Assembly (NCBI RefSeq): GCF_030035675.1
Contig: NC_084485.1
Coordinates: 97,422,838 to 97,486,837 of the forward strand
Direction: 5' to 3'
Length of the DNA: 64,000 bases
Source: Rhineura floridana
Taxonomy: Eukaryota; Chordata; Lepidosauria; Squamata; Rhineuridae
Part shown: piece after piece, positions 23,395 to 35,000 of the stretch
Layout: each line of letters opens with the position of its first letter
Numbering within the stretch: position 1 is the first letter of the stretch
Translations under genes and position numbers: made by a program
Notes under the pieces: generated by a model
What the model was told of the DNA's origin: nothing
The model's input: only the letters and a program-made list of their open reading frames with translations
Databases searched by the model: none

Positions 23395-24330
23395 ATCAAC
23401 AACTGCTTAAAGAACAGGAGGCAAAGATGTCAGAAGAGGAGTTCCCAAAGGATTGGTATTGGGACCTGTGCTTTTTAACTTGTTCATAAATGACCAGGAT
23501 TTAGAGATAAACACTGAAGTGGTCATTTAGCAATGACACCAAATTATGTGCCATCACAAATGGTGGTAAAAACAAAGAGTTTGAAAAGAATCTCTACATA
23601 TTGGGTGAATGGGCACTAAAATCACAATTAATGAGCTTTCACTAGAACTTAGGACCATTCAATGAAGCTGAATGGTGGAAGATTCAAGAAAGGCAAAAGA
23701 AAGTACTTCTTTACACAGCACATAGTACAGCTAGATACAGTAATTTGCTACTGTCCATTACAGCTCCACTGTTAGAGGTAGCATACCTCTGAATAGCAGT
23801 TACTGGAAATCACAGGTGGGAAAGAGCAGGGGTGTAGTAGTGCAGGGTCTCACAGGGTCTTAGACCCTTTAGTTTTTGGGGAACAGGGTCCCTTTGTCTC
23901 CAGTGTCCTACCAGGCAATCTGCATGAAAGGGGTGTGTGCTAGGCACTGAGAAGAGCCTTCTAACATGCTTCCTTGTCCTTTCCTGCTGGTTGGAGCCAA
24001 CACTGTGAAAGGAGGTGAGTCAACCACTGAGAAGACTCTTCTCAGTAGCTAACAGTCTCCCCTTTCATGCTGATTGGCTCCTTGGGACATCTGTTATTGT
24101 GGGAGAAGGCAGTAACAAGGATCTCATTCTCAACCCAGCAGCAGAAAAAAAAGTGTGCCTGTAACTATCATGAAGGGGCCCTGCACTTCTGAATTTACCA
24201 CTATACTGATGGGTAAGAGTGCTGTTGCACTCAGGTCCTGCAACCAGGCTTCCCATAGGAATCTATGAAAATAGGATGCTGGCCTTTGGCCTACTCCAGC
24301 AGGGTTCTTATGTTTTAAGAAAGAATGCCT
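23395..24330 (+). mobile_element. CR1-type LINE 3' fragment with an inserted element
   Basis: Starts in the polymerase region (DNA matching FNLFINDxDL at about 23480, then NDTKLCAITNGGKNKEFEKN and LGEWALKSQL). It continues through a 3' UTR (GTACTTCTTTACACAGCACA, GAGGTAGCATACCTCTGAAT) to the end GCCTTTGGCCTACTCCAGCA / TTCTTATGTTTTAAG at 24330. The 3' UTR is interrupted at 23827-24208. It belongs to a different CR1 subfamily from the one at 1151, since the 3' UTR and tail differ. Confidence 0.75.
23827..24208. mobile_element. About 380-bp inverted-repeat element inside CR1
   Basis: Left end CAGGGGTGTAGTAGTGCAGG; the inverse of the right end is CAGTATAGTGGTAAATTCAG followed by AAGTGCAGGG. The arms match if the left arm has lost about 11 bases. 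The flanks share the near-identical 10-mer TGGGAAAGAG / TGGGTAAGAG. CR1 sequence is continuous on the two sides. Superfamily uncertain; hAT-like is a guess from the CAG start. Confidence 0.55.
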
Positions 24331-24372
24331 TGTGCCTTCATTATATAGCTGTTCTTACATGGCTGGTTATTA

Positions 24373-24426
24373 AACTTATTTATTTGTTTGATTTATATCC
24401 CACCGTTCCTCCCAGTAGGAGCCCAG
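24373..24426 (-). repeat. L2-type 3' tail, antisense
   Basis: TTTATTTGTTTGATTTATAT, CCCACCGTTCCTCCCAGTAG and GAGCCCAG are the inverse of the 3' end of the sense L2 at 28380 (CCTGGGCTCCTGCTGGGAGG). Confidence 0.75.
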
Positions 24427-24487
24427 AACTAACTTAGGGTGCAGACCTATATTCCCCAATGTGTAACTTTCAAAAATGGGATATATA

Positions 24488-24612
24488 TTTTTATTTATTA
24501 AACTTGTATACCGCCCCATAGCCGAAGCTCTCTGGGCGGTTTACAATAACTAAAAACAAATACAATTTAAAATAATTCTTTTAAAAAACAATTTAAAACA
24601 CAATTTAAAAAT
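24488..24612 (-). repeat. L2-type 3' tail (second subfamily), antisense
   Basis: ATACCGCCCCATAGCCGAAG and CTCTCTGGGCGGTTTACAAT are the inverse of the 3' end of the L2 subfamily at 11259. Confidence 0.8.
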
Positions 24613-25294
24613 TTAAAACAATATAACTGCCAATATCCTTGTCCCAGTTTGGCAGTCTTCTAAAATATAGTTATAATGCTCTGAATTTGACCTTAGGTGC
24701 TACGGTGTCACAGTAGTGTGTAGCTCATAGGAGAAACAATGAGCAAAAAAGTCTGTCCATCCATTTGCCACAGCAGAGAGAGCAAAACCATCTGAATTCA
24801 GTAAGAGCTTACCATGTTTAAACAAGCAAACTATATCAGTATGAAAAAAAATACTTTAGTTGGAGTGGTCGTGTGTTCTCTTTTGTTCTATAGTTGTCTA
24901 TGTGTTCTGTAGTCCTCTCTTTGAAGGCATTCTCTATTGAAAGGGCTGTCCCGTCCACTTCTGGTTGAAAGATAATGACCTATAAATAAGAGAGAGCAGG
25001 GGCTTGAAGTTGTCCATCGGTAGTTAGCACCTGGACCACAGACTGAGCTGGCACGCAGGTCACCTGGTCAATGTCTTCCCCACTATGGGAAGATGTACTG
25101 TATTTATATTATCATAATTATTTCTAAAATTGTATCTATACATATAAGTTAGCATATACCATTTTTGGGGTTTTTTGCTGATTCATGAAGCAGCCATCCT
25201 AACTTTACTGCTTTGTGGGAAAACTTTTAAATCCTAACAGGAAGATCACATGAAGCACACACACAAAACCGAAAGCAAAAACCTGCTGTATTTA
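24613..25294. other. Intergenic stretch, nothing recognised
   Basis: No supportable gene. The last 250 bases may include more of the L2 5' part, but I cannot show it. Confidence 0.35.
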
Positions 25295-25562
25295 TTTACA
25301 TGGGGTTGTCTCAAGTCGCCACTGGCCTGACGCATAGGGCAGGGCACACCCTCGACTTGATTTTTGCTTCCGATGGAGGAAGGGGTGGTCTGGAGATGGG
25401 GGGATAGATGTCACCCCATTGTGACTTCCTGGTGAAGTTTAGACTTATGGCTCCGACCCTTCCCTGCAGGGGTAGTGGACAGATTAAGATGGTCTGCCCC
25501 TGAAGCCTAAGGGAATCCACTGGACTCCTGAATGCCCTGGGGGAGTTCCCAGTAGATAGAGC

Positions 25563-25903
25563 CAGGGCTGTGGAGTCGGTATGCCAGAACTTCGACTCCA
25601 ACTCTGACTCCGACTCCTCTATTTTTCTACTGTCCGACTCCGACTCCTTCATAATTGGCAAATGTGTATTAACTAGTAATAACAAATTTCCTGTAGTAAA
25701 ATGGCAGCACAAGGCATTTCATCACCACCACATGAATCCAGAGCTTGGAAAAGTTACTTTTTTGAACTACAACTCCCACGAGCCCAATCCCTGAGCCCAA
25801 TCAGAGTCGGAATCGGAGTCAGAGTCAGTACATTTCTACCGACTCCGACTCCACCCAAAATTGCTCCTGACTCCGACTCCACGACTCGTACTCCATAGCC
25901 CTG
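25563..25903. mobile_element. 341-bp hAT MITE with perfect 8-bp target duplication
   Basis: Ends CAGGGCTGTGGAGTCGG and its inverse CTCCATAGCCCTG, with subterminal runs of GACTCC/GGAGTC units on both sides. It is flanked by the identical 8-mer GATAGAGC (25555-25562 and 25904-25911), diagnostic of hAT-type insertion. The L2 endonuclease-to-polymerase text is continuous across it. Inside, at about 25741-25790, is one arm of the 116-bp palindromic MITE of 3436. Confidence 0.92.
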
Positions 25904-27061
25904 GATAGAGCAGGTGACCCTGTTGATGCCCTTGTCACGCTGTGGAACACTGAGGTGCGTCGGGCTCTTGACACAGTTGCCCCTGAGCGCCTGTCCAGCA
26001 TTGTGGAGCCCGGTCTGCACCTTGGTACACCAGTGAGCTAAGGGCAATGAAACAGGCTGGACGACAGCTACAGCGCAAGTGGAGAAAGATGTGTTGTGAG
26101 GCTGATCGGGCACGAGTAAAACATCATAACCGTGCCTACTGTGTTGCGGTGAGGGCAGCGAAGAAGGCTCACTTCTCTGCCTCCATCGCATCCTCAAGTA
26201 GCCGTCCGGTGGAGCTCTTCCATATTGTCAGGAGTCTGTTGACATCAGCTCCAGGAAATGGAGTCTTACACCCTTCAGAGGCCCACTGTGAATTGTTTGC
26301 AAGGCACTTTGAGGGTAAAGTTGCTCGCCTCCATAGCAGTCTTGATGCCCCCTCTACATCTACTGTAGTCCCCAATGAGGTGTCCAGTGCAACGTCTGCT
26401 GCAACTTCTTGGGAATGGTTTCAGTTGATGCAGCCTGATGACGTAGACAAGGTGCTTGTGATTATGCGGCCAGCAACATGTCCTCTCGACCCTTCCCCTT
26501 CTTGGCTTATTAAAGCTTGCTGAGGGGGTTTGACTGAGTGGATCCAGAGTGTGGTCAACGCATCATTGCAGGAGAGAGTGGTTCAAGGTGCCTTGAAAAA
26601 GGCAATGATCCGACTACTCCTGCAAAAGCCCACTCTGGACCTACTGGTTTGTGACAATTACTGCCCAGTCACAAATACCCCCTTTTTAGGGACGGTGATT
26701 GAGAGGGATGTGGTGCAGCAATTGCAAGTACTCTTGGATGAAACAGATTATCTTGACCCATCCCAGTCTGGGTTCAGGCCTGGTTATGGGACTGAATCCG
26801 CCTTGGTTGCCCTGATGGATGACCTTTATTGGGAGAAGGACATGGGGAGTGCAACCCTATTATTCTTACTTGATATCTCTGTGGCTTTTGATACCATTGA
26901 CCATGGTATCCTTCTGGGCCAACTTGGTGAGATGGGTATTGGAGGAACTGTTTTACAGTGGTTCCGATCCTATCTCCAAGGTCGCTCTCAGAGAATAGCA
27001 TTGGGTGACTGTCTTTCGGCCCCCTGGCAGTTGTGCTGTGGGGTACCGCAGGGTACCATCT

Positions 27062-27147
27062 TGTTTAACATCTATATGAAACCCTTGGGAGCTTCATCAG
27101 GAGCTGTTTAACATCTATATGAAGCCCTTGAGAGCAGTTGTCAGGAG
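27062..27147 (+). repeat. 43-bp tandem duplication inside the L2 polymerase
   Basis: TGTTTAACATCTATATGAA followed by (A/G)CCCTTG occurs at 27062 and again at 27105. Because 43 is not a multiple of three, it shifts the frame between the PQG and QYADD motifs. Confidence 0.8.
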
Positions 27148-27672
27148 ATTTGGGGTCAGATGTCAGCAATATGCTGACGATGCCCAGCTCTGTTTCTCCA
27201 TAACATCTGAATCAGGAGAGGCTGTGCAAGCCCTGGACTGCTGCCCGGACTTGGTGGCGGGCTGGATGAGGGCCAATAAACTGAGTCTGAATCCTAGCAA
27301 GATGGAGGCGCCGTGGGTTGGTGGTTCCCGAGTTTGGATAATTGGTCACTTGCCTGCTTTGGATGGAGTCGTACTCCCTCTGAAAGAGCAGATCCGTGGT
27401 CTGGGAGTGCTCCTGGATCCATCTTTGTCGCTAGAGGCCCAAGTGACCTCCATGGCTAGGAGTACCTTTTACCAGCTTCAGCTGATAACACAGCTGCGGC
27501 CGTTTCTGGACTGGGATAGCCTGACCACTGTTGTCCATGCACTGGTAACCTCCAGGCTGGATTACTGTAATGCGCTCTATGTGGGGCTGCCCTTGAGGTT
27601 GGTCCGGAAGCTGCAGCTGGTGCAAAATCCGGCAGCGAGACTGCTCCCTGGGGCAGGGTATCGCCAAAATGT

Positions 27673-27862
27673 TTTTTAATCATGTTTTTAACCCTTTTTT
27701 AAAGTTGTTTTTTCTTTTTTAAAAAAAGTTTTAATGCTGTTTTGTTTTAATGTATTTTAAGATCTGTTTTTATGATGTTTTAAAGTGTTTTAGTGCTTTG
27801 TTTGCCACCCTGGGCTCCTGCTGGGAGGAAGGGCAGGATACAAATTCATTAATTAAATAAAT
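27673..27862 (+). mobile_element. Nested L2 3' tail inside the L2 coding region
   Basis: 190 bp of L2 3' UTR (TTTAATGTATTTTAAGATCT, GCCACCCTGGGCTCCTGCTG, AATTAAATAAATAAAT tail) lies within the polymerase ORF. AAATGT borders it on both sides (27667-27672 and 27863-27868). It is the same family and orientation as its host element, whose own tail is at 28250-28443. Confidence 0.85.
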
Positions 27863-28453
27863 AAATGTCACCCCGCTGCTGAAAGAATTCCACTGGCTGC
27901 CCATTTGCTACCGGGCCAAGTTCAAGGTTCTAGTCTTGGTGTACAAAGCCCTATACAGCTCGGGACCAAGATACCTGAAAGACCGTCTTACCTCTTATAT
28001 ACCCAGTCAATCACTGCGCTCTGCAGTTGAGCGCCTCCTGCAGATACCATCTTATCAGGAGGTTCATTCTGCACAATATAGGAAACGGACCTTTAGTGTG
28101 GCGGCACCTACCCTGTGGAATTCCCTCCCTTTAAATACTAGGCAGGCGCCATCTCTGCTATCTTTTCAGCGCCTTTTGAAGACTTTCCTCTTTCAACAAG
28201 CCTTTTAAGTTGAGACCTATCCGAGTCTGCATCTGTGTTAGAATTGCTTTTAATATGTTTTCTTTAAAAATATGTTTTTAAAGCTTTTTTAAAGAATGTT
28301 TTTGAAGTTGTTTTGTTTTAATGTATTTTAAAGTATTTTTATGATGTTTTAAAGTGTTTTTAGCATTTCTGTTTGCCACCCTGGGCTCCTGCTGGGAGGA
28401 AGGGCGGGATATAAATCAAATAATAAATAAAATAAATAAATTTAGAAATTTAC

Positions 28454-28632
28454 GTCACATCAATACCATACATTTAAGGGACATTTAAAGCACATGACTT
28501 CCCCCAAACAATCCTGGGAACTGTAGTTTTTAAGGGTGCTAAAAATAGTTGTTCTGTGAGAGGCAAATTATAGTTCCCATGATTCTTTGAGGGAAGCCAT
28601 GTGTTTTAAATGTGTGGTATGGATGTGACCTT
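28454..28632. mobile_element. Inverted-repeat MITE (CATTTAAAGCACATGACTTC type)
   Basis: Left GTCACATCAATACCATACAT and CATTTAAAGCACATGACTTC; right GGAAGCCATGTGTTTTAAAT and GTGGTATGGATGTGACC, roughly inverse. Relatives at 30205, 36903, 48964 and 54655. Confidence 0.65.
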
Positions 28633-29920
28633 ACATCCTTTGCCCCTGATTCTCAAGGCAGCTTACAAGAAATGAGGAGTCACCCCCCCATTTATTTTAC
28701 CATTATCCTTCCAACTTGGCTGAAAAGCAAACACCAGAGATGACAAAGCTTTCAAATCACTTCATAGCTTCTATCCACACAGGATTCTAGCACAGTTACT
28801 TAACAAATGTTAAGAATAACCATTCAGGGCCCTATTATAGACAAGCAAGAGATTTATTTTATAAGAGGGAAATTCAAGTATCTAGCTTTAATTTATCTTG
28901 AGTTAGCACCCTACATTCACAGTACTCAATATTATTTCCTTTGACAAATACATATAAACTCGACATCCCTGGGGTGGGTTTAAAAAATCCTACTATTCTT
29001 GCATTATCCTGGAATTGCTCAGAAATATCTCTACATGAAAGTGGATTTATACATTTATGATGTGTGTTCTAATATTCTTCTCTGAAGCTTTTATCAGGCT
29101 GAAATGGAGACTCCATCTTACAGAATTTCATTTGCTTGCAGATGTGAAGCTGGACAATTGGAGACTATTTTTATCATTCAAATTATTATCAAAAGATCAC
29201 AGAAGATCTTCTGTGCACTACATACAATCTGATCAAGACAGGCATTCCGAAGATCGTGCCTTTATTAAAGGTTCAATTCATTCTTATAAGAATGCTCATT
29301 AGAATATTAACAACACACTGCAAGACACAGTTGCAGGATCTTTTAATATTCGTTCAGTATATAATTATGAGAAATCCAATCCCTCTTTAGTCTGTATCAA
29401 CTGTGCTGGAGAGTTTTAAAAATCACCATTGCACACTGAAAGCATAGCTATTCCCCTTAAACATAGTTTGGATGTGGGTGGAGAGATCCTTTTATCAGCA
29501 CTTGAATAGCAAGAACAGATGTGTGATTACTACTGGATTAATGTAAGGTAAGCTGAATGGACATGCATACCTTTACATATTTATTATTCCATGCATTTAC
29601 TTTTCAGGCCCTGAATCTCCTAGCTTACCTGGGATCTGAATTTGTGGCATAGCACTGATTATGATGGTGGTGGTGAGAAGAGGAACCCGTCTCTTCAGCC
29701 CTGTAGCCAGCCTTCATATTAGGTGGAGCAATCACATTTCTGGGTGGACCATTTGGGGAAGGAGAGGTGCATAGCACCAGCAAATCCCCCCTCCTCCACA
29801 CTGGTGGAGAGGATGTGGGGGCCAGGCAAGGGGAAAGGAAAGGCAATGACAACATACATGCATGATGTTTAATCTGTTGAATTGTCTTACCCTTTTTTGA
29901 CAGATGCCCAGGAATACCAG
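28633..29920. other. Gene-poor AT-rich stretch
   Basis: No supportable gene or repeat; the 81-codon sense frame at 29057-29302 has no recognisable motif. Confidence 0.45.
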
Positions 29921-29986
29921 ACTCTTTGAGATTCTTTACAATAAAGTGGTATATAAATGTTGTAATTAAAATACATAAATAAATTT
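29921..29986 (+). repeat. L2-type 3' tail
   Basis: TTTACAATAAAGTGGTATAT and AAATGTTGTAATTAAAATAC with an ATAAATAAA end; the same end occurs antisense at 49262-49320. Confidence 0.6.
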
Positions 29987-30023
29987 TAGAGTCACGGTGG
30001 CCTTTGGGTCCCTTTCCATTTTT

Positions 30024-30160
30024 AGGAACAAAGGAATCTGCCTTATACCGACTCAGGCCATTTGGTGCCATCTAGCTGAGGACTGAGTCTTTTCTAGAAA
30101 TTGAATTTTGGACCTTTGCATACAAAGCACATGCCCTACCACTGAGCTACAACCCTTCCC
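30024..30160 (-). mobile_element. tRNA-derived SINE, antisense
   Basis: GGAACAAAGGAATCTGCCTT, CCGACTCAGGCCATTTGGTG, CCATCTAGCTGAGGACTGAG, and the head CTACCACTGAGCTACAACCC. The middle part is shortened compared with 87-287. Confidence 0.8.
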
Positions 30161-30204
30161 GTTTAAAACTGTTCTTTTCAATTCACTAATGAATGTACAT
30201 CATA

Positions 30205-30300
30205 CCAAGTGCAGATCCACATCATTCATTTAAAGCACATTCAACACATATTTGAAGAACATAAATCACACCACAGACTGTCTAAAGTGAAATAAAGGTC
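30205..30300. repeat. Partial MITE of the 28454/36903 family
   Basis: GTGCAGATCCACATCATTCA and TTTAAAGCACATTCAACACA match the left end of the copy at 36903. Confidence 0.5.
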
Positions 30301-31497
30301 AGGTGTGCATGTGGTCCCCTGATTAGCCAAGCCCAGCAGCTGTGACTCTGGCTTTTAGAACACTGACAGTTGGTTCTTACTGAGCATGCCCGACATTATC
30401 ATAGGATTCCAGCCAAAATTTCTTAAATTAATTAAAAACCAGCCAGCCATTTTTTAAACTCTTAAACTGCAGAAGATGAAGGTCAGAGTATGGGGCAACG
30501 TCAGTAACAGGATTACAGGTACTCTGTGAACATGGCTGATTTTTAATGAATTTCAACAGATTATGAGAACTCAGAGAAAAAAGTCCAAAAGGCATCTGAG
30601 TTTTCTCTCTCTCTCTCTCTTTAGACTTTGAACTTTCAATTCTTTCTGACTGTTTTGTGTATCGCCATGAAAATTGAGAGGGTTGTTAAGCAAGCGTTTC
30701 TGAGTTCAGGACTATACTTTTTTAAGGTTTTGTTTTGAAATGAGCTTATGGGATGCATCAGAATGGCATGGGGGTATTTTCAATTTAACATTGTGGAATG
30801 TGAAAAATCCATGCTGCCTATAATATACAGCCACTCTTGTGCCTGTATAATCACTGTTACTATTGACATTAGTATTTGACATTAAATAGGGTTCATGGCA
30901 TGTCACAATTGCATTCCTCATGTCAATCACTATAGCAATGAAAACAAGTAGCTCATATTTTCCACCAAATACAAATGTAGCACATGCTACCGTGGGAAAA
31001 TGTGATCTTTTTGCAGTTGAAGTGCAACCTGAATGGACTCTGCCTAACAACTGTATATTTAATACATTAGAAACTGATCATTTGGAAAGGCCCCCAATTT
31101 TCTGCAAAGCAGCACAAAGTGGCATGTTCAGCCAACAAACTATCCCAATAACACAGCATTTTCAGATTTCAATTATGACTTGTGACATCGCTAAATTTTC
31201 AGGATAGTCAAGACTGTGCCGCTACTGAGATGTCACTGTATCAAAAGGAAATGAGACTATTTAAATGCAAGACTGTAGACACACTGGTAAAATCTGAAAA
31301 TGAAACTAAGTCTATGCATCTCCACAGGGAACACCGTATGATGTGCAAGAGAAATAAAACAATGTAAATGTATGCTACACTGGACTTAAACAGCCCACCA
31401 AATCTGGTGTCTGAAGCCAAATTTGTGAGAGGTATAACATATACCCTTGAGGTACTGCATTTATTTCTACTTGATAGCTGTTAACTACAATTAGTAC
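30301..31497. other. Gene-poor stretch with a short (CT)n run
   Basis: A CT dinucleotide run lies at 30604-30621. Antisense and sense frames at 30712-31207 show no recognisable motif. Confidence 0.45.
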
Positions 31498-32065
31498 ACA
31501 CAAATTAGGGTTTCCAGGTCTCCGGTTTTTGGGGGTCCTCTCCGAGTCTCCGGATGAGTCACCTTAATCTCTAGACTCTTAGTTTTCATTTAAAATTAAA
31601 AGTTTATAAATGGTCTGGTTCAAAAGATATAAACCAAAATGTCAGGGGCCTCCCCTGCAACTTCTGTTGGTACTAGCTGCTCCAATCCCTCCCTTTCAGG
31701 TTTTTAGCCAATAAGTGAAGTCAGGGTTGTGATTGACAAGATTTGTTCACCCCTAGGCAATAGCTCATCCCCATTTCAAGTTCTAAAAACAGTTTCCTCT
31801 TCCTGCTTGTCTCACATCAGGAATTCAGTAAATGTATAGCTTTCAGCAGCAAAAAGAGTACTTCCTCTATGCAGGACTGTGACTTGCTTCTGAGCAAACA
31901 TGCATAGGATTGCACTACAACAGAAGATCACAGCAAGATATTGGTAGGCATAAATAGTAAACAATTTTTGTTATAATTATAATAAAAGTGTGCATGCAGG
32001 AGTTTTTTAATTTCTTGCAAAAAATGGCATATTATCCATTTATCTTTCAAATAATTTTTGAACAG

Positions 32066-35000
32066 TGGCTTGCCTCCACTTTCAAAAACTGTATCAAATG
32101 TATCCCCACACTATTCAAATGTATGTATACCCAGCTCAAGTTGTGAGATAATAGTACACGAAAATTCTGAGTTAGACTGACAAACTCTTTTCCTACCACC
32201 TAAAACCCTGACTCTGCCCTCTATTAAAGAAACCAACTTTAACTTAACCTCAGAGGGCGAGTTCCCCCTTTATGAGAGGGAAATAAATGGGATTAAGAAA
32301 TTTAATCAACTTAAAATTGTTTCTTGGAATGTTGCTGGCTGGGTATCCAAACTAAGTTGCCCAGAATGTGTAGAATTTCTGAGATAGCTAGACGTAATAT
32401 GCATCCAAGAAACTTGGTGCTTAAACAACATAGCCCTGCATAGCTTTGAGACTGTAGAATTATCGGCTAAACCAGCACTAACCAGAGGTAGACCTAAGGC
32501 TGGATTAGCAATCTTGATCTCTTCTAAATTATATGTTAAAATTACAAAATTAAACTCCCGCGATGATTTCGCAATAGCGGCCCTATTAGAGACAAATACC
32601 CTATCGATCGTAATAATAAATATATACATTCCACCCTCCACTCTTAAGAACACCACAACCTCTATTTGGAACTATTTGGAAAACTATATCATAAATTTAG
32701 AACAAAAACATCCAAAGGCCCATTTATTAATCATGGGAGATCTGAATGCAAGAATAGGTCCAAACAATGATATTCTGGCCTTATCCCCCTTATGGGGCGA
32801 CATTGACAATGATGATCTAAAGCCACAATATAACAGAAGTTCCAAGGATCAGAAGATTAATTATGCTGGGATATGTCTAACTGGCAGCGCGACTAAACCT
32901 TGAGATACTTAACGGACGTGAGGGGGTAGATAATTTTGCAGAATATACTTTTATTTCCGGATGCGGAAGTAGTGTGGTCGATTACATGCTGACACCTCCT
33001 ACTTTATTACCATACATTAACAACTTTTCAGCGGGGGATAGGCTAGAAAGTGATCACCTCCCCCTATTACTCAATCTTTCTTTAACTGACAAGCATAATC
33101 TCCTTGCAAAATCTCCTAGAGAAAATCTAGCTTCTCCAATATATTATAGGAGAGCATATTGGAATCCCAGTACTAGCAATAAAATTGAGAGATTCCTAGT
33201 CTCCTCACAAGCTTCTACACTAAGGAACCGTATAATGGAATCAAATACAATCTCAGAAAGTTTAAGAGATTATTCTTCATTATCCTTAGCCCTAGAAAAT
33301 CTTTTGAAGGTGTCTAATCAACTGCGCCAACCAATCTCTGTAAAATACCCCAGTTGGTTTGATAAAGAGTGTAAAGATGCCAAGCAGATTTTAAGAGGAA
33401 TATATTACATCTACAGAGAGGCAGATGGTAAGACACTCCCTCCTGAATACTACTCCGCAAAAAGAAATTATAAAAGGGTAATCGCTCTTAAAAAGAGACT
33501 GGCACAACAGGATAATTGGAAGGCGCTAATAAATGCGTTGTTAAATAATGACTCTAAGCTGTTTTGGGCCCTAGTCACCAATGCCCTAGGGTCAAATGTG
33601 CCCTCACAATGTAATATTTCTCCTGAATTATGGGAGCACCACTTTTCTACACAGTTTTCAAATTATAAAAACAAGTCCCACAGTTCTACTTTCATAGTGG
33701 ACATTTGAACTTTACCAGATTGGCCTCCGGTCGAACAAGATGAAATAGTCCTTTTGATCAATAATCTTAAAAAAGGAAAAGCCCCGGGAATTGATGCAAT
33801 CCTCCCAGAAATGTTAATAAAAAATATTCAATGGTGGGCCCCATTACTCACATCCCTTTTTACACAAATAAATTCGACAGGAAAAATTCCATCAAATTGG
33901 CTTGAAGCAGTGATTATACCAATATACAAAAAAGGGGACAGGGATGATCCTGCGAATTATAGACCCATTAGTCTCCTTTCTGTTGTGGGCAAGGTATATG
34001 CCAGCCTTTTAAATGTAAGACTCCAATCCTGGTTAGAGGAGGAACACATTTTAGGCAGAGAACAAGCAGGTTTTTGCAAAAATAGATCTACCATTGACCA
34101 CTGCCTAATCTTAAGCTTTTTGGCAGAAAAATACATGCATGGCACAAATAGGGGCCTAAATGTTGCTTACATGGACCTTAGGATGGCCTTTGACTCAGTC
34201 CCAAGAGATCTACTTTGGGCAAAACTAAATGTGACCTCAATGGATAAAAGACTGCTACTCCTGATAAGACAACTATATAATTGTACTTCATTAAGGGTGA
34301 GATATGGAATAAACGGAAATCTAACTAAATCTATTCCTGTAAACATAGGGGTTCGCCAAGGCTGTGTTTTGGCTCCCTCTTTATTCAATCTCTTCTTCAA
34401 TGATTTAAGTAATGAATGCCATAATGAAAACCTGCATTCTCCTAAAATAGCAGGAGTGAGTTGCCCCATGCTTTTCTATGCAGACAACATGGTACTGATG
34501 TCTTTTTCCGAAATCGGTCTCAAGCGCCTCCTCCGAATTTTTATAAATTATTGTGAAAAAAATTATCTCTCTATTAACTTTAACAAATCTAAGGTAATGG
34601 TTTTCTCCAAAAAGAGAGCGAATACACAATGGAAAATAAAGGACAAAATGTTTGAACAGGTCAAAAAGTATAAATACCTTGGAATTATATTTTGCTCTAC
34701 ACTTTCCTGGACCTCCCATATCCGGGCTGCAATACAAGCTGCTTATAACACCATTAGAGTTACAATCAGATTTTTTCATACCAAAGGTGGCCGTTTTATT
34801 CCCGCTGCACTAACAATTTTTAAAACCAAAATCCTCTCACAATTGTTATATGGTATCCCAATTTGGATTTTAAATTTCCACAATAAAATAGAAACATTAC
34901 TCTCAAGCTTCCTCCGTTCTATTTTTGGACTTCCAAAATGTGCCTCTCCTGCTGGCCTTCGCCTAGAGGCCGGAATCTCCTCAATAGAATGTACAGCCTG

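Larger units (their letters stand above)
25295..28443 (+). mobile_element. L2-type LINE, sense, endonuclease end to 3' tail
   Basis: Begins in the endonuclease domain (GLTHRAGHTLDLIFASDGGR, about 25325), continues after an inserted element with TLWNTEVRRALDTVAPERL (about 25940) and YCVAVRAAKKAHFSASI (26130), then the polymerase: KAMIRLLLQKPTLDL, SQSGFRPGYGTESALVALM, LLFLLDISVAFDTIDHGIL and QYADDAQLCF (27161), SLNPSKMEAPWVGGS, LDYCNALYVGLPLRLVRKLQ. After a nested insertion it resumes with VYKALYSSGPRYLKDRL and SVAAPTLWNSLPLNTRQAPS (27936-28208). The 3' end is GCCACCCTGGGCTCCTGCTG with an AATAAATAAA tail. Several stops and frame changes make it inactive. Confidence 0.9.
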
